DNA of 64,000 nt, from positions 62,001 through 126,000 of the forward strand of contig NZ_JAOQJC010000012.1 in assembly GCF_025567625.1 (NCBI RefSeq). Reading direction: 5' to 3'. Below the pieces are notes generated by a model, which did no database searches, had not been told where the DNA came from, and was given only the letters and a program-made list of their open reading frames with translations. This DNA is from Paenibacillus sp. J5C2022 (GTDB taxonomy: Bacteria > Bacillota > Bacilli > Paenibacillales > Paenibacillaceae). The position numbers and the translations under genes are program-made. Of this stretch, positions 18,849 to 27,817 are shown piece by piece (the stretch's first letter is position 1; each line of letters begins with the position of its first letter).

Positions 18849-19973
18849 TTATCTGTCGCCGCGTGGCGGCTTGCGCAAAAATGCCGGTATTTCCAACTGA
18901 TCACTGGACAGGCCTGCGCCGAAGGGCTTCACGTTGGAAGAACCGGCCGATTGCGCCGGCTTCGCTTCGCTCTGCTCCATCGCTCCGCCGCCTGTACGGC
19001 GCTGCTGAGGAATGGCGGCTCTGGACTCAAAGCCGGTAGCAATAACGGTCACCTTAATCTCGTCCTTCAGGTTCTCATCGATGATCGCACCGAAGATCAT
19101 GTTCACATCGGGATCGGAAGCAGAGATGACAATCTCAGCCGCTTCGTTCACCTCGTACAGCGACAGATTCGTGCCGCCTGTAATGTTCATGATAACGCCG
19201 CGAGCGCCGTCGATGGAAGTCTCAAGCAGCGGGCTCATAATCGCCTTCCGCGCCGCTTCCGCTGCCCGGCTCTCGCCGGTCGCTTCGCCGATCCCCATCA
19301 GCGCGGAGCCGCGCTCCGTCATAATGGTCTTCACATCCGCGAAGTCCAGGTTGATCAGACCCGGCACAGCGATGAGGTCGGATATGCCCTGAACGGCTTG
19401 ACGAAGCACGTTGTCCGCTTCGCGGAACGCTTCCAGCATCGGCGTCTTCTTGTCCACGATCTCCAGCAGGCGGTCATTCGGAATAACGATCAGCGTGTCG
19501 ACCTTTTCCTTCAGCGACTCGATGCCGATCTCCGCTTGCGCGGAACGCTTGCGGCCCTCGAATGTGAACGGGCGTGTCACGACGCCCACTGTCAACGCTC
19601 CGCACTCCTTGGCGATCTCGGCAATTACAGCCGCAGCGCCGGTACCGGTGCCGCCGCCCATGCCAGCCGTCACGAACACCATATCGGAGCCCTTCAGCTG
19701 ATTCATGATCATATCGCGGGATTCCTCTGCCGCTTTCTTGCCTACTTCCGGATTGGCACCCGCGCCCAGACCTCGGGTAAGCTTGTCCCCGATTTGCAGC
19801 TTGTGCTCGGACTTGGCCAAGTGCAGCGCTTGCGCATCCGTATTGACCGTAATGAAGTCTACGCCTTGCACGCCGTTCTCAATCATTCGGTTGACGGCGT
19901 TGCTGCCGCCTCCGCCTACGCCAATTACTTTTATCTGTGCGAGCTGTTCAAGCTCCAGGTCGAATTCCAACAT
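18849..19973 (-). CDS. ftsZ: Cell-division GTPase FtsZ
   Basis: 374 residues. [17 protein letters not shown] at about 14-30 and the tubulin signature [16 protein letters not shown] near 106-121 bind GTP; the T7-loop [12 protein letters not shown] is present near 206-217. The C-terminal conserved peptide [17 protein letters not shown], docking site for FtsA and SepF, is intact after a linker of about 45 residues. It polymerises into the Z ring. ATG 19973 lies about 17 bp after ftsA in the usual ftsA-ftsZ pair, and a terminator follows. Confidence 0.98.
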   Translation of the reverse strand: MLEFDLELEQLAQIKVIGVGGGGSNAVNRMIENGVQGVDFITVNTDAQALHLAKSEHKLQIGDKLTRGLGAGANPEVGKKAAEESRDMIMNQLKGSDMVFVTAGMGGGTGTGAAAVIAEIAKECGALTVGVVTRPFTFEGRKRSAQAEIGIESLKEKVDTLIVIPNDRLLEIVDKKTPMLEAFREADNVLRQAVQGISDLIAVPGLINLDFADVKTIMTERGSALMGIGEATGESRAAEAARKAIMSPLLETSIDGARGVIMNITGGTNLSLYEVNEAAEIVISASDPDVNMIFGAIIDENLKDEIKVTVIATGFESRAAIPQQRRTGGGAMEQSEAKPAQSAGSSNVKPFGAGLSSDQLEIPAFLRKPPRGDR

Positions 19974-19990
19974 CTCTCATAGTCCCCCAG

Positions 19991-21235
19991 TCAAATGAAT
20001 TCATTAAACATATTTTTAATCCGCTCGAACATACCGGGTTTAGATGAAGCTGCGGGACCCGCTTTGCGGCTTGAAGAAGCTTTCTTCACAGAAGCGGCTC
20101 CTCGTACTCCCATATACTTCGATACATATTGTATCATGCCTACTCCGCTGCTGTAGGCGGGATCCTTCACACCGATATAATCAGGCGTAGCAATGCGAAC
20201 AGAAGCTTCCAGCTCGTTCTGGGCAAGCTGAAGCGTTCCCGGAAGCGATACGCCACCACCGGTAAGCACATACCCGTTAACCTTGTCACCGTAGCCCATG
20301 CCATGGATTTCCTGGCGAATCAAGTGGAATATCTCCTGCATGCGCGGTTCGATGATGCTGGCCAGATCTCTCTGGGTGAATTCCTTCTCCAGATTGCTGC
20401 CCATACGGGTCACCTTGAACCGTACATCCTCCGCTCCGTCCTCCACGCGCGCACAGCCGTACTTCAGCTTGAACTTCTCCGCCTGGTCGCTCTGGGTTCT
20501 GAGGCCGTACGCGATGTCATTCGTTACGAACTCTCCGCCGATCGGCAATGTCGTAATGGCTGCCAGTCCGCCTTGCTCATAGATGGCAAGCGTACAGGAG
20601 CTCGCGCCAAGATCGATCAGCGCAGTTCCTACCATCTTCTCATCCTTCGTCAGCGACATGACGCCGGAAGCGAGCGACAGCAGAATAACGCCGGAAATTC
20701 GCAATCCGGCTTTCTCCACACAGCGCATCAAGTTATGTATAGCCGTCTTCGTGCCGGTCACGATCGTTGCTTCCACTTCCAGCCTGACGCCAATCATACC
20801 CCGCGGGTCCGAGATGCCTTCCAGACCATCAACCAGATACTGCTTCGGTACGAGATTGATAATTTCGCGTTCCGGCGGCAGCGCGACAACTTTGGCCGCT
20901 TGCAGCACCCGCTCGATGTCCTCCTCGCCGATTTCCCGATCCTCGTTGGATACGGCTACCACGCCGCGATTCGTCTGCAGGCCGATATGGTTGCCCTGGA
21001 TGCCTACGTATACATCTGATATTTGAATGCCTACCATGCGCTCGGCATGCTCAACGGCATTGCGGATCGATTGTACGGTCTGATCTATGTCGACGATTGC
21101 TCCCTTGCGTATGCCTTCCGAATCAGCAGATCCAACTCCAATAATATTAATGGCGCCACCATTCATCTCGCCAATAATAGCTCGGACCTTGGATGTACCG
21201 ATGTCTAAACTTACGATGATGTCATTGCTGCTCAA
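19991..21235 (-). CDS. ftsA: Cell-division protein FtsA
   Basis: 414 residues of the actin-like FtsA family: phosphate-1 motif IVSLDIGTSKVRAIIGE near 7-23, SHS2 (1C) insertion in the first third, GTALIDLGASSCTLAIY (phosphate 2) near 200-216 and VLTGGGVSLPG. The C-terminal amphipathic helix KPGMFERIKNMFNEFI anchors FtsZ to the membrane. The start is a TTG at 21235 nine bases after GGAGG, in a gene expected to be highly expressed. The 291-bp gap upstream contains a sigma-H-like promoter and a perfect Spo0A heptamer. Confidence 0.97.
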   Translation of the reverse strand: MSSNDIIVSLDIGTSKVRAIIGEMNGGAINIIGVGSADSEGIRKGAIVDIDQTVQSIRNAVEHAERMVGIQISDVYVGIQGNHIGLQTNRGVVAVSNEDREIGEEDIERVLQAAKVVALPPEREIINLVPKQYLVDGLEGISDPRGMIGVRLEVEATIVTGTKTAIHNLMRCVEKAGLRISGVILLSLASGVMSLTKDEKMVGTALIDLGASSCTLAIYEQGGLAAITTLPIGGEFVTNDIAYGLRTQSDQAEKFKLKYGCARVEDGAEDVRFKVTRMGSNLEKEFTQRDLASIIEPRMQEIFHLIRQEIHGMGYGDKVNGYVLTGGGVSLPGTLQLAQNELEASVRIATPDYIGVKDPAYSSGVGMIQYVSKYMGVRGAASVKKASSSRKAGPAASSKPGMFERIKNMFNEFI

Positions 21236-21304
21236 CTCGCGGCACCTCCGTTTCCGATAATATTGAGTGCAATTATTACTATATCATGTTCAAGTCTATC
21301 TATC

Positions 21305-21375
21305 ATATTCAACGTTATTAATAGTTTCCCTCTTTTTTCAACAAATTTTTATAAAAAGATTCTTCCCCTGTCGAA
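21305..21375 (-). promoter_or_regulatory. ftsA upstream region: sigma-H-like promoter and Spo0A-type box
   Basis: Within the 291-bp gap between divIB and ftsA, the minus strand reads AGGGAAA (21331-21325), 14 bp, GAATAT (21310-21305), resembling the sigma-H layout (AGGAWWT-14-GAAT) about 70 bp before the ftsA start. On the plus strand TGTCGAA (21369-21375) is a perfect Spo0A heptamer. An overlapping sigma-A reading (TTGTTG-17-TTAATA) is also possible. B. subtilis ftsAZ has both sigma-A and sigma-H promoters. The rest of the gap is AT-rich with no ORF or terminator I can support. Confidence 0.45.
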
Positions 21376-21526
21376 TAGGGTCGCATCGGCTCGTATCACC
21401 TTCGTTTCTTCTCGCTGCAGTAGCCAGAAACCCCATTTTAGGGTATCTAAAATTCTACCATTCTTTGCGTGTATTGAGTAGTATCTTTTTGCTTAGATTT
21501 TCATCATAATTCCATCCATTTTCATC

Positions 21527-22285
21527 CTATTCTCCATCGGCAGAACTATCATCCGCTCCATCGGCATTGAAAGGTACGTAGGTGTCCGCCAGCAGCATCG
21601 TAATTTTGCCCGGCTCCTGATGCTCGATCACCGCATTAAGCGCGTCGATCTTGTCCGGCAGTACGGACACCGCAGTAATGACCTCGAACTTCGTCCGCGT
21701 GTACATACGGATACGGTCGGGGTAAGCCTTGGAAGGTATTGGAGATATCTCCGACAAATCCGCCAGTTGCTTCTCCGGGATGCGCGCCAACTGCTTCATC
21801 AATTCCTTCTTCACGGGATCGTTGTCCTTCCACCCGGTCAGAATGGGCTTGTCCACAAGCGTCAGCCGCTCATCCTTGGCCACCGCGCTCGTTCCGCTCG
21901 ACAAGAGCGCTGTTAGCCCGCCGTCTGGCGCAAGCTCGAAGGCCACGACTGGATATTCCTGAATCGTCATCTTGACAATGCCCGGGAATACTTTGGATAC
22001 CTTCACATCCTCTACATGAGGCAGCTTCCTGATCCCTTCCGCAATCGCCGAGGACGTGGCCTGGAAGAATGCGTCGCCGACCTCAATGCCGGCCGCCTGT
22101 ACAATCGCCTCATTGGTAGCATATAATGAACCGCTAATCTGTATTTCGGATATTTTGCTGATGGAAGAATTGAAGAACAGGACGGCAAGCAAGGCGAAAA
22201 ATAGTAATATGACGATAGCCAGCAGCCCTTTTTTGCCTTTGCGCTTGCGCGCAGGCTCTTTCAGAACAGGCATTTGCGTGCTCAT
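21527..22285 (-). CDS. divIB: Cell-division protein DivIB/FtsQ
   Basis: 252 residues. A basic cytoplasmic start (ARKRKGKKG) precedes one membrane segment at about 20-40; the POTRA domain follows (ISEIQISGSLYATNEAIVQAAGIEVGDAF) and then the FtsQ beta-domain. A short acidic tail (ADGADDSSADGE) ends it. DivIB/FtsQ bridges FtsL/DivIC and PBP2B in the divisome. It lies between murA (84 bp gap containing a 9-bp hairpin) and ftsA; the Bacillus genes ylxW, ylxX and sbp that can lie here are absent. Confidence 0.93.
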   Translation of the reverse strand: MSTQMPVLKEPARKRKGKKGLLAIVILLFFALLAVLFFNSSISKISEIQISGSLYATNEAIVQAAGIEVGDAFFQATSSAIAEGIRKLPHVEDVKVSKVFPGIVKMTIQEYPVVAFELAPDGGLTALLSSGTSAVAKDERLTLVDKPILTGWKDNDPVKKELMKQLARIPEKQLADLSEISPIPSKAYPDRIRMYTRTKFEVITAVSVLPDKIDALNAVIEHQEPGKITMLLADTYVPFNADGADDSSADGE

Positions 22286-22312
22286 AACTTGTCCCTCTCT
22301 CCTCGATGCGTC

Positions 22313-22348
22313 GGCTTCCTCACTTGATAGCAGTCGCGCGAGGAAGCC
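22313..22348 (-). other. Hairpin in the murA-divIB gap
   Basis: Perfect 9-bp inverted repeat GGCTTCCTC / GAGGAAGCC with an 18-base loop, about 28 bp upstream of the divIB start. There is no T run, so it is not an obvious terminator; it could affect mRNA processing or stability. Confidence 0.4.
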
Positions 22349-22369
22349 ATTGCCGTTCTATCCTTTTCG

Positions 22370-23653
22370 CTATTGCGCATAGAATTGCTTGTTCTGCATA
22401 GTTGCGTATCTGGTAATGTTCGCACCAAGCGCTGTCAGCATACTCTCTATGCTCTCGTACCCGCGATCGATATGATGGACCTGCTCCACGACCGTCCGGC
22501 CCTGTGCCGCGAGCCCCGCGATGACCAGTGCGGCTCCAGCCCGAAGGTCCGTCGCCTCCACCGTCGCTCCGTACAGTCTTGGCACACCCTTGATGAATGC
22601 CGCGTTTTTGTCGACGCGAATATCAGCGCCCATGCGCGACAGCTCCTCGACATGCTTCAGACGCCCTTCAAAGACCGTCTCCTTCATCATGCTTACACCA
22701 TTGGCCAGCGACAGCAACACCATGACTTGAGACTGCAGGTCCGTAGGAAAGGCGGGATAAGGCGCAGTGGCAATCCGCTCAACCGCCTCCGGTCGGACGG
22801 CACTGCTAACCTTTATTATATCACCGTCAGTCACAATTGGAATACCCGCCCGTCTCAGAACGTGGATGAGGGAGGTCAGGTGGGCCGGCTGCGTATTGTG
22901 CAGCGTCACCTGTCCTCTGGTGGCTGCGGCAGCCACCATGATCGTTCCGGTCACGATACGATCCGGGATAATTCTGTAGCGGCACGGGTTCAGCTTCTCA
23001 ACGCCTTCTATCGTGATCGTGTCCGTGCCCGCTCCCATCACCTTGGCGCCCATCGCATTGAGGAACCGCTGCAAATCCATAATTTCCGGCTCCCTCGCCG
23101 CATTGCTGAGCGTCGTACGCCCTTTGGCCAGCACCGCGGCCATCATAATATTCTCCGTGGCGCCTACGCTGGGAAAGTCCAGATGAATATCCGCTCCCTG
23201 CAATCTGTCGGCGCGGCATATTATTCGGTTGCCCGTCTCTTCAATCTTCGCTCCCAGCAACTCCAGACCTTGCAGATGGAGGTCGATCTTGCGTTCGCCG
23301 ATCGCGCAGCCGCCTGGCTGGTAGACTTGCGTCTCTCCGAATCTGGCCAGCAGCGGACCCATCAAAAAGATGGATGAGCGCATCTGCTTCATCAAGTGCT
23401 GGGGCACATGGGATTGATCGGCAGAAGTCGTGTCCAGCGACACCTTATCTCCTTTATGCTCTGCCCGGCATCCCAAATCGCGCAAAATGTTTAACATGAC
23501 TTCGATATCGAGCAAATGGGGCACATCGTGAATGAACGTTGTGCCTTCCGCCAGCAAGCTGGCTGCCAATATCGGCAGGGCGGCATTTTTCGCTCCTTGG
23601 ATAACAATGGTTCCTGAGAGAGGTTTCCCGCCTTCAATCACCAATTTGTCCAA
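22370..23653 (-). CDS. murA: UDP-N-acetylglucosamine 1-carboxyvinyltransferase
   Basis: 427 residues of the EPSP-synthase-like fold. Substrate lysine/asparagine IQGAKNAALPIL lies near 18-29 and the fosfomycin-target cysteine is in QPGGCAIGERKIDLHL near residue 118. It transfers enolpyruvate from PEP to UDP-GlcNAc, the first committed peptidoglycan step. The start is TTG 23653 following GGAGGTGAGACA. Presence inside the dcw cluster between murB and divIB is the Paenibacillus arrangement, unlike B. subtilis where murAA is elsewhere; a second paralogue may exist outside. Confidence 0.96.
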   Translation of the reverse strand: MDKLVIEGGKPLSGTIVIQGAKNAALPILAASLLAEGTTFIHDVPHLLDIEVMLNILRDLGCRAEHKGDKVSLDTTSADQSHVPQHLMKQMRSSIFLMGPLLARFGETQVYQPGGCAIGERKIDLHLQGLELLGAKIEETGNRIICRADRLQGADIHLDFPSVGATENIMMAAVLAKGRTTLSNAAREPEIMDLQRFLNAMGAKVMGAGTDTITIEGVEKLNPCRYRIIPDRIVTGTIMVAAAATRGQVTLHNTQPAHLTSLIHVLRRAGIPIVTDGDIIKVSSAVRPEAVERIATAPYPAFPTDLQSQVMVLLSLANGVSMMKETVFEGRLKHVEELSRMGADIRVDKNAAFIKGVPRLYGATVEATDLRAGAALVIAGLAAQGRTVVEQVHHIDRGYESIESMLTALGANITRYATMQNKQFYAQ

Positions 23654-23668
23654 TGTCTCACCTCCGAA

Positions 23669-24574
23669 TTACCGCTCGCCCACCACCAGTACTTCAGGCA
23701 CGAGGGCAACGCCGAAGCGCTCCTTGACCGTGCTTTGAATATGGTCCATCAGGGCGAGAACATCTCTAGCTGTCGCTTGCCCGGTGTTTACAATAAAATT
23801 GGCGTGTAGCTGAGACACTTGCGCTCCACCGATCTGGAACCCCTTCAGTTCCGCTTCTTGAATCAGCCTCGCTGCATAATCGCCAGACGGGTTGCGGAAT
23901 ACACTGCCCGCCGTCGCCTGCTTCAGCGGCTGCGTTCTAAGCCGGCGCTCCTTGTAGGAAGCCATTGCCGAGGCAATCTCCAGCCGATCCCCTTCCGCCA
24001 GCTCGAAGGCGGCTTGCGCAACAATTCCCTTCATGTCTTGCAGAATGGAATGGCGGTATGAGAAGCGCATATCATCCCGGCTGAGAGTAACCAATTCCCC
24101 TGTCTCCAGAACAACGTCGGCAGATTTGAAAATACGTGACACATCCGAACCATGTGCTCCGGCATTCATATAGACTGCACCGCCGACCGAGCCCGGAATA
24201 CCCCCTGCAAATTCCAGTCCGGTCAACCCTTGCTTGCCGGCCATGACCGACAGGGTTACAAACGAGTACGAAGCCCCCGCAACAACTTCCGTCCCGTCGA
24301 ATCGCACGTAATCCAGTCCCTTATGCGGCTTGATGACGGCTCCGCGTATACCCCGGTCGCCCACCAGCATATTGGAGCCGCGTCCCAAACTCGTCCATGG
24401 GATACCATGCTTTCTCAGGATTTTGATCGCGTCTGCGAGTTTCTCCCCTCCACCAGGAAGGATCATCAGATCGGCGGGTCCGCCAATCTTCCACGTCGTA
24501 TGTTTCGAAAGCGGTTCATGCTCCAGAAGCTCCCCGACTCCCGCTGCCTGCAACTCCGCTATAACTGCTTTCAT
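23669..24574 (-). CDS. murB: UDP-N-acetylenolpyruvoylglucosamine reductase
   Basis: 301 residues, type II MurB. FAD-binding residues lie in TSLGRGSNMLVGDRGIRGAV near 60-80 and EFAGGIPGSVGGAVYMNAGA; the catalytic serine is in TAGSVFRNPSGDYAARLIQ near 222. It reduces enolpyruvyl-UDP-GlcNAc to UDP-MurNAc using NADPH. ATG 24574 follows GGAAGGAGGAAATCATA; this ribosome-binding site lies just after the murG remnant. It ends 15 bp before murA. Confidence 0.97.
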   Translation of the reverse strand: MKAVIAELQAAGVGELLEHEPLSKHTTWKIGGPADLMILPGGGEKLADAIKILRKHGIPWTSLGRGSNMLVGDRGIRGAVIKPHKGLDYVRFDGTEVVAGASYSFVTLSVMAGKQGLTGLEFAGGIPGSVGGAVYMNAGAHGSDVSRIFKSADVVLETGELVTLSRDDMRFSYRHSILQDMKGIVAQAAFELAEGDRLEIASAMASYKERRLRTQPLKQATAGSVFRNPSGDYAARLIQEAELKGFQIGGAQVSQLHANFIVNTGQATARDVLALMDHIQSTVKERFGVALVPEVLVVGER

Positions 24575-24591
24575 TATGATTTCCTCCTTCC

Positions 24592-24938
24592 ATCATGCGG
24601 CGAATGCCTATCCTCGGCGGCTCAAGAGCCGCGTGTATATTGCCAGTATCCGCGTCCATAAGATGACGGTCACGAATATAGAGTATCATATGCCCTTGCA
24701 TTCCGTTGTGTGACAGCCGCCCAGAGGACGCGCCTCTTCTCCGCAAGCGCTTGCCCCCCTGCATGCCGGCCCGTTCCAACGACAACATCCGGCTTGAATA
24801 GGGCAGCAGCTCCTCGAAGCAGCCGACGCCCTTCACAAACCGGATGACCGTGTTCACATTATCCAGCGAATGCTTGCGGAGAAAGCCCGTAATCTCTGCA
24901 GATTGGAACGGTCCTCCACCGATCAGCACGATTCGCAT
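24592..24938 (-). pseudogene. murG: Decayed murG remnant
   Basis: At the place of murG (between spoVE/ftsW and murB) the minus strand keeps a murG-like start, MRIVLIGGG, then jumps to PFQSAEITGFLRKHSLDN and VNTVIRFVKGV, which correspond to a segment about 45-50 residues further into normal MurG (the GGHIYPALA region is missing). A frame change after ELLP then gives LFKPDVVVGTG (24799-24770), matching the MurG KPDVVIGTGGY motif, before homology ends and stops appear. Normal MurG has about 360 residues; here under 120 codons remain. It cannot encode a functional glycosyltransferase, so lipid II synthesis must rely on another murG. Confidence 0.85.
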
Positions 24939-24944
24939 GTGCTG

Positions 24945-26042
24945 TCATCTCGAGTATCGGGAAATATTAAGCAGAATGCCAAGCGCTGTCAGCAGCAGCG
25001 TCAACGACGAGCCGCCGTGGCTCACCAGCGGCAGCGTGATGCCGGTGACAGGCATCATGCCGATGACGACACCGATATTGATCAATACTTGCACACCTAT
25101 AATGCCGGTAATGCCGACAGCCAGCAGGCTGCCGAACGTATCCGGCGCCGCAATCGCCGCGCGGATGCCGCGCCAGATCACGACGAGAAATAATAGAATA
25201 AGGAATGCTCCGCCGATGAAGCCCAGTTCCTCCGCCAATATAGAGAAGATGAAGTCTGTCTGGGGCTCCGGCAAGTAACTGAACTTCTGTCTGCTCATGC
25301 CAAGGCCGAGACCGACGAGACCGCCGGGACCGATGGCGAACAGGGACTGAATAATCTGATAGCCGCCGCCCAGCGGATCGGACCACGGATCAAGGAACGA
25401 TGTGATACGCTTCAGCCGGTATGGGGCGGCGAGTATAAGCCCTACCATGCCCAGCACGCCCGCTCCCGCCAAAGCTCCCAGATGCGCCAGCCTGGCGCCG
25501 GCTGTAAAGATAAGCAGCAATGAAGCGCCTACCATGACGGCTCCCGTGCCTAGATCGGGCTGGAGCATAATTAACCCGAAGGCGAGGCCCAGGATGCCGA
25601 GAGGAGGCAACAGCCCCGTCGTAAACTGCGTGATCGTCCCCTGCTTATCTGATAACCACTTTGACAGAAATAGAATCATAGCCAGCTTCATAAATTCCGA
25701 CGGCTGAATGCCGAAGGAGCTGATCCCGAGCCAGCTGCGCGCACCGCCCCTGACCACCCCGATGCCGGGGATGAGCACGATCACAAGCAGCCCGAAGCAT
25801 ACGATAAGCGCTGCGGGCGCCCACTTCTTCCAATTGGAATAATGAACGTTCATCGTAAATAGTAACGCACCGACACCCAATCCTGCAAACAGCAGCTGCC
25901 TCTTCACATAATAGAATCGGTCTCCGTATTCGTGAAAAGCAAGCACCGCGCTTGCGCTATATACCATCACTATTCCAATCGAAAGAATGATCCCGATAGC
26001 GGCCAGCAGCCAAATATCGGGAGCGGATCGCGCTTTTGCCAT
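24945..26042 (-). CDS. spoVE: FtsW/SpoVE-family lipid II polymerase (SEDS)
   Basis: 365 residues (B. subtilis SpoVE 366) with about ten membrane segments. SEDS hallmarks are present: SARSWLGISSFGIQPSEFMKLAMILFL-type motif near 110-135, LQPDLGTGAVMV near 165-176, and RVTLPLVSHGGSS-like ITLPLVSHGGSSL near the end. It polymerises glycan strands together with a class B PBP. The start is ATG 26042 (MAKARSAPD), with AGAGGTG upstream. Position between murD and murG(remnant) equals spoVE; whether it serves spore cortex only or also division depends on whether a separate ftsW exists elsewhere. Confidence 0.94.
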   Translation of the reverse strand: MAKARSAPDIWLLAAIGIILSIGIVMVYSASAVLAFHEYGDRFYYVKRQLLFAGLGVGALLFTMNVHYSNWKKWAPAALIVCFGLLVIVLIPGIGVVRGGARSWLGISSFGIQPSEFMKLAMILFLSKWLSDKQGTITQFTTGLLPPLGILGLAFGLIMLQPDLGTGAVMVGASLLLIFTAGARLAHLGALAGAGVLGMVGLILAAPYRLKRITSFLDPWSDPLGGGYQIIQSLFAIGPGGLVGLGLGMSRQKFSYLPEPQTDFIFSILAEELGFIGGAFLILLFLVVIWRGIRAAIAAPDTFGSLLAVGITGIIGVQVLINIGVVIGMMPVTGITLPLVSHGGSSLTLLLTALGILLNISRYSR

Positions 26043-26088
26043 AGCACACACACCTCTTGACATGGAGAAGTAGGGACAGGCCCCCTAC

Positions 26089-27540
26089 TTATAAGGTATG
26101 CGCCGATTTCTTAAACATGCTGCCCCGCTGCTCATAAGAGGCGAACATATCCCAGCTCGCGCAGGCCGGAGACAGCAATACGATGTCCCCCGGCTCCGCC
26201 ATGGCGGCAGCCTTCCGCACGGCGAGCAGCAGCGTTTTCTCGGCGTCCTCTTCAGGTTGCACCGATTCCACCCGCTCTAAACCCGCAAGCTGAGCAACGC
26301 CGGCCAGCTTGTCGCGCGTCTCTCCAAGCGCGACTAGCCCCTTCAGCCGATCTCGGAATACTTGCAGCAGCTCCATATAGTCCGAGCCTCTGTCGAGACC
26401 GCCGGCTACCAGCACAATAGGCGCGGACAAGGAGCCGATCGCCATCGTCGTCGCCATCGGATTCGTCGCTTTGGAGTCGTTATAGAAGCGTACGCCGCCA
26501 TGTTCGCAGACATATTCCAGACGATGCTCCACTCCCCTGAAGCGGCGCAGCGGCTCGGCAAGAGCTGCAGCCGGGGCTCCGGCGGCCAGCGCTCCGGCGA
26601 TGGCCGCAAGGGCGTTCGCCGCGTTGTGGCGGCCGGGCAAGCCCAGCTCGGCAACGGGCATAATGATGCACGTCTCTTCCTCGCTACCGAGGTCTCCATC
26701 GCGATAGACGATCATTCGTTCCGATTCCTCCTCTGCATTCGGGAGCGAGATTGTCTCCTTCGTGTAAGGGGGCTCAACGCATACGCCATTCTCCAGCCTC
26801 TCGTACAGGGAGAACGGCAGAATACGAGACGTTAGCCCGTCTCCTATGCTTCGGCAGACGGGGTCGTCCCAGTTCAATACTGCCGTGTCGCCATCGCGCT
26901 GATTGGCGAACAACTTCCGCTTGGAAGCGACATAATCCGCCATATCACCATGATAATCAAGATGGGTCTCCGATACATTGAGCAACAGAGCGACGCGCGG
27001 CCGGAACTCCGCCGTCCCCTTCAACTGGAAGCTGCTCAGCTCTGCGACAATCCAATGGTCCTCCGGTGTATCCATGACCGCTTCGCAGAGCGGCGTGCCG
27101 ATATTGCCGGCTACGACCGGATGGAAGCCGACAGCTTCAAGCAGCTCCCCGATCATCGTCGTCGTCGTCGTCTTCCCGTTGGAGCCGGTAATGCCAATGA
27201 TAGGCGCCTTCGACAGCAGGGAGGCGACTTCCACCTCCGTAACGACCTCTACTCCCTGCGCCAGAGCCGCTTGCACCGGAGGCGCGCTATAGGGGATGCC
27301 GGGATTCTTCACGAGCAACGCAGTACCGTCATGCACCAGACTGTCGGGATGATACCCGCATATAACGGCTATACCGAGCTTCTCCAATTGCTCCGCTTCG
27401 GGACTCTCCGAGCGCTCCTTGCGATCGTTGACCGTTACCTTCGCTCCCAGCCGGTGGAACAGCTTCGCGACGCTGACGCCGCTTCTGGCAAGACCCAGCA
27501 CGACGACATGCCTGTCCTTGTAAGTTGTTGGATGATTCAT
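26089..27540 (-). CDS. murD: UDP-N-acetylmuramoylalanine--D-glutamate ligase
   Basis: 483 residues, slightly longer than the B. subtilis enzyme. Three Mur-ligase domains: an N-terminal Rossmann fold with VVVLGLARSGVSVAKLFHRLGA, the ATP loop GITGSNGKTTTTTMIGEL near 114-131, and a C-terminal domain with NDSKATNPMATTMAI. It adds D-glutamate to UDP-MurNAc-L-Ala. An insertion (VEPPYTKETISLPNAEEESERMIVY-like, roughly 250-280) accounts for the extra length. ATG 27540; the 277 bp upstream, before mraY, hold a repeat element. Confidence 0.96.
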   Translation of the reverse strand: MNHPTTYKDRHVVVLGLARSGVSVAKLFHRLGAKVTVNDRKERSESPEAEQLEKLGIAVICGYHPDSLVHDGTALLVKNPGIPYSAPPVQAALAQGVEVVTEVEVASLLSKAPIIGITGSNGKTTTTTMIGELLEAVGFHPVVAGNIGTPLCEAVMDTPEDHWIVAELSSFQLKGTAEFRPRVALLLNVSETHLDYHGDMADYVASKRKLFANQRDGDTAVLNWDDPVCRSIGDGLTSRILPFSLYERLENGVCVEPPYTKETISLPNAEEESERMIVYRDGDLGSEEETCIIMPVAELGLPGRHNAANALAAIAGALAAGAPAAALAEPLRRFRGVEHRLEYVCEHGGVRFYNDSKATNPMATTMAIGSLSAPIVLVAGGLDRGSDYMELLQVFRDRLKGLVALGETRDKLAGVAQLAGLERVESVQPEEDAEKTLLLAVRKAAAMAEPGDIVLLSPACASWDMFASYEQRGSMFKKSAHTL

Positions 27541-27605
27541 AGCGACATTCCTTTCCAGAACTTGTTCACCATTCTATGGACACATGAAGCGGCTCTCTTG
27601 TAGAG

Positions 27606-27780
27606 GTTGTTCAAAAAGCCCACTTTTGATCACGAAGTATACCTAGAAGAATATTCGACATCGAATATTGAATTCAACCGGAACTTCCGGTGCTCACGTA
27701 GCTTCCACTACGCTCCGCTCCTCAATTCCTAGTTTCATCCCATCTTCTCGGTGCTGAAAACCGGGCTTTTTGAACACGCA
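27606..27780. mobile_element. MITE-like 175-bp element with terminal inverted repeats
   Basis: Located in the 277-bp murD-mraY gap. Perfect 14-bp terminal repeats TGTTCAAAAAGCCC at 27608-27621 and, inverted, 27763-27776; similarity continues imperfectly inward. The element is flanked by the 9-bp direct repeat CTTGTAGAG (27597-27605 and 27781-27789), as a target duplication would be. Inside are three short palindromes: 27650-27669, 27677-27691 (ACCGGAACTTCCGGT) and about 27697-27712. No ORF of note. It resembles a non-autonomous transposable element; the exact ends are uncertain by a few bases. Confidence 0.75.
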
Positions 27781-27817
27781 CTTGTAGAGAACCGCTTGGC
27801 CAGTTCGTATGATAGAT

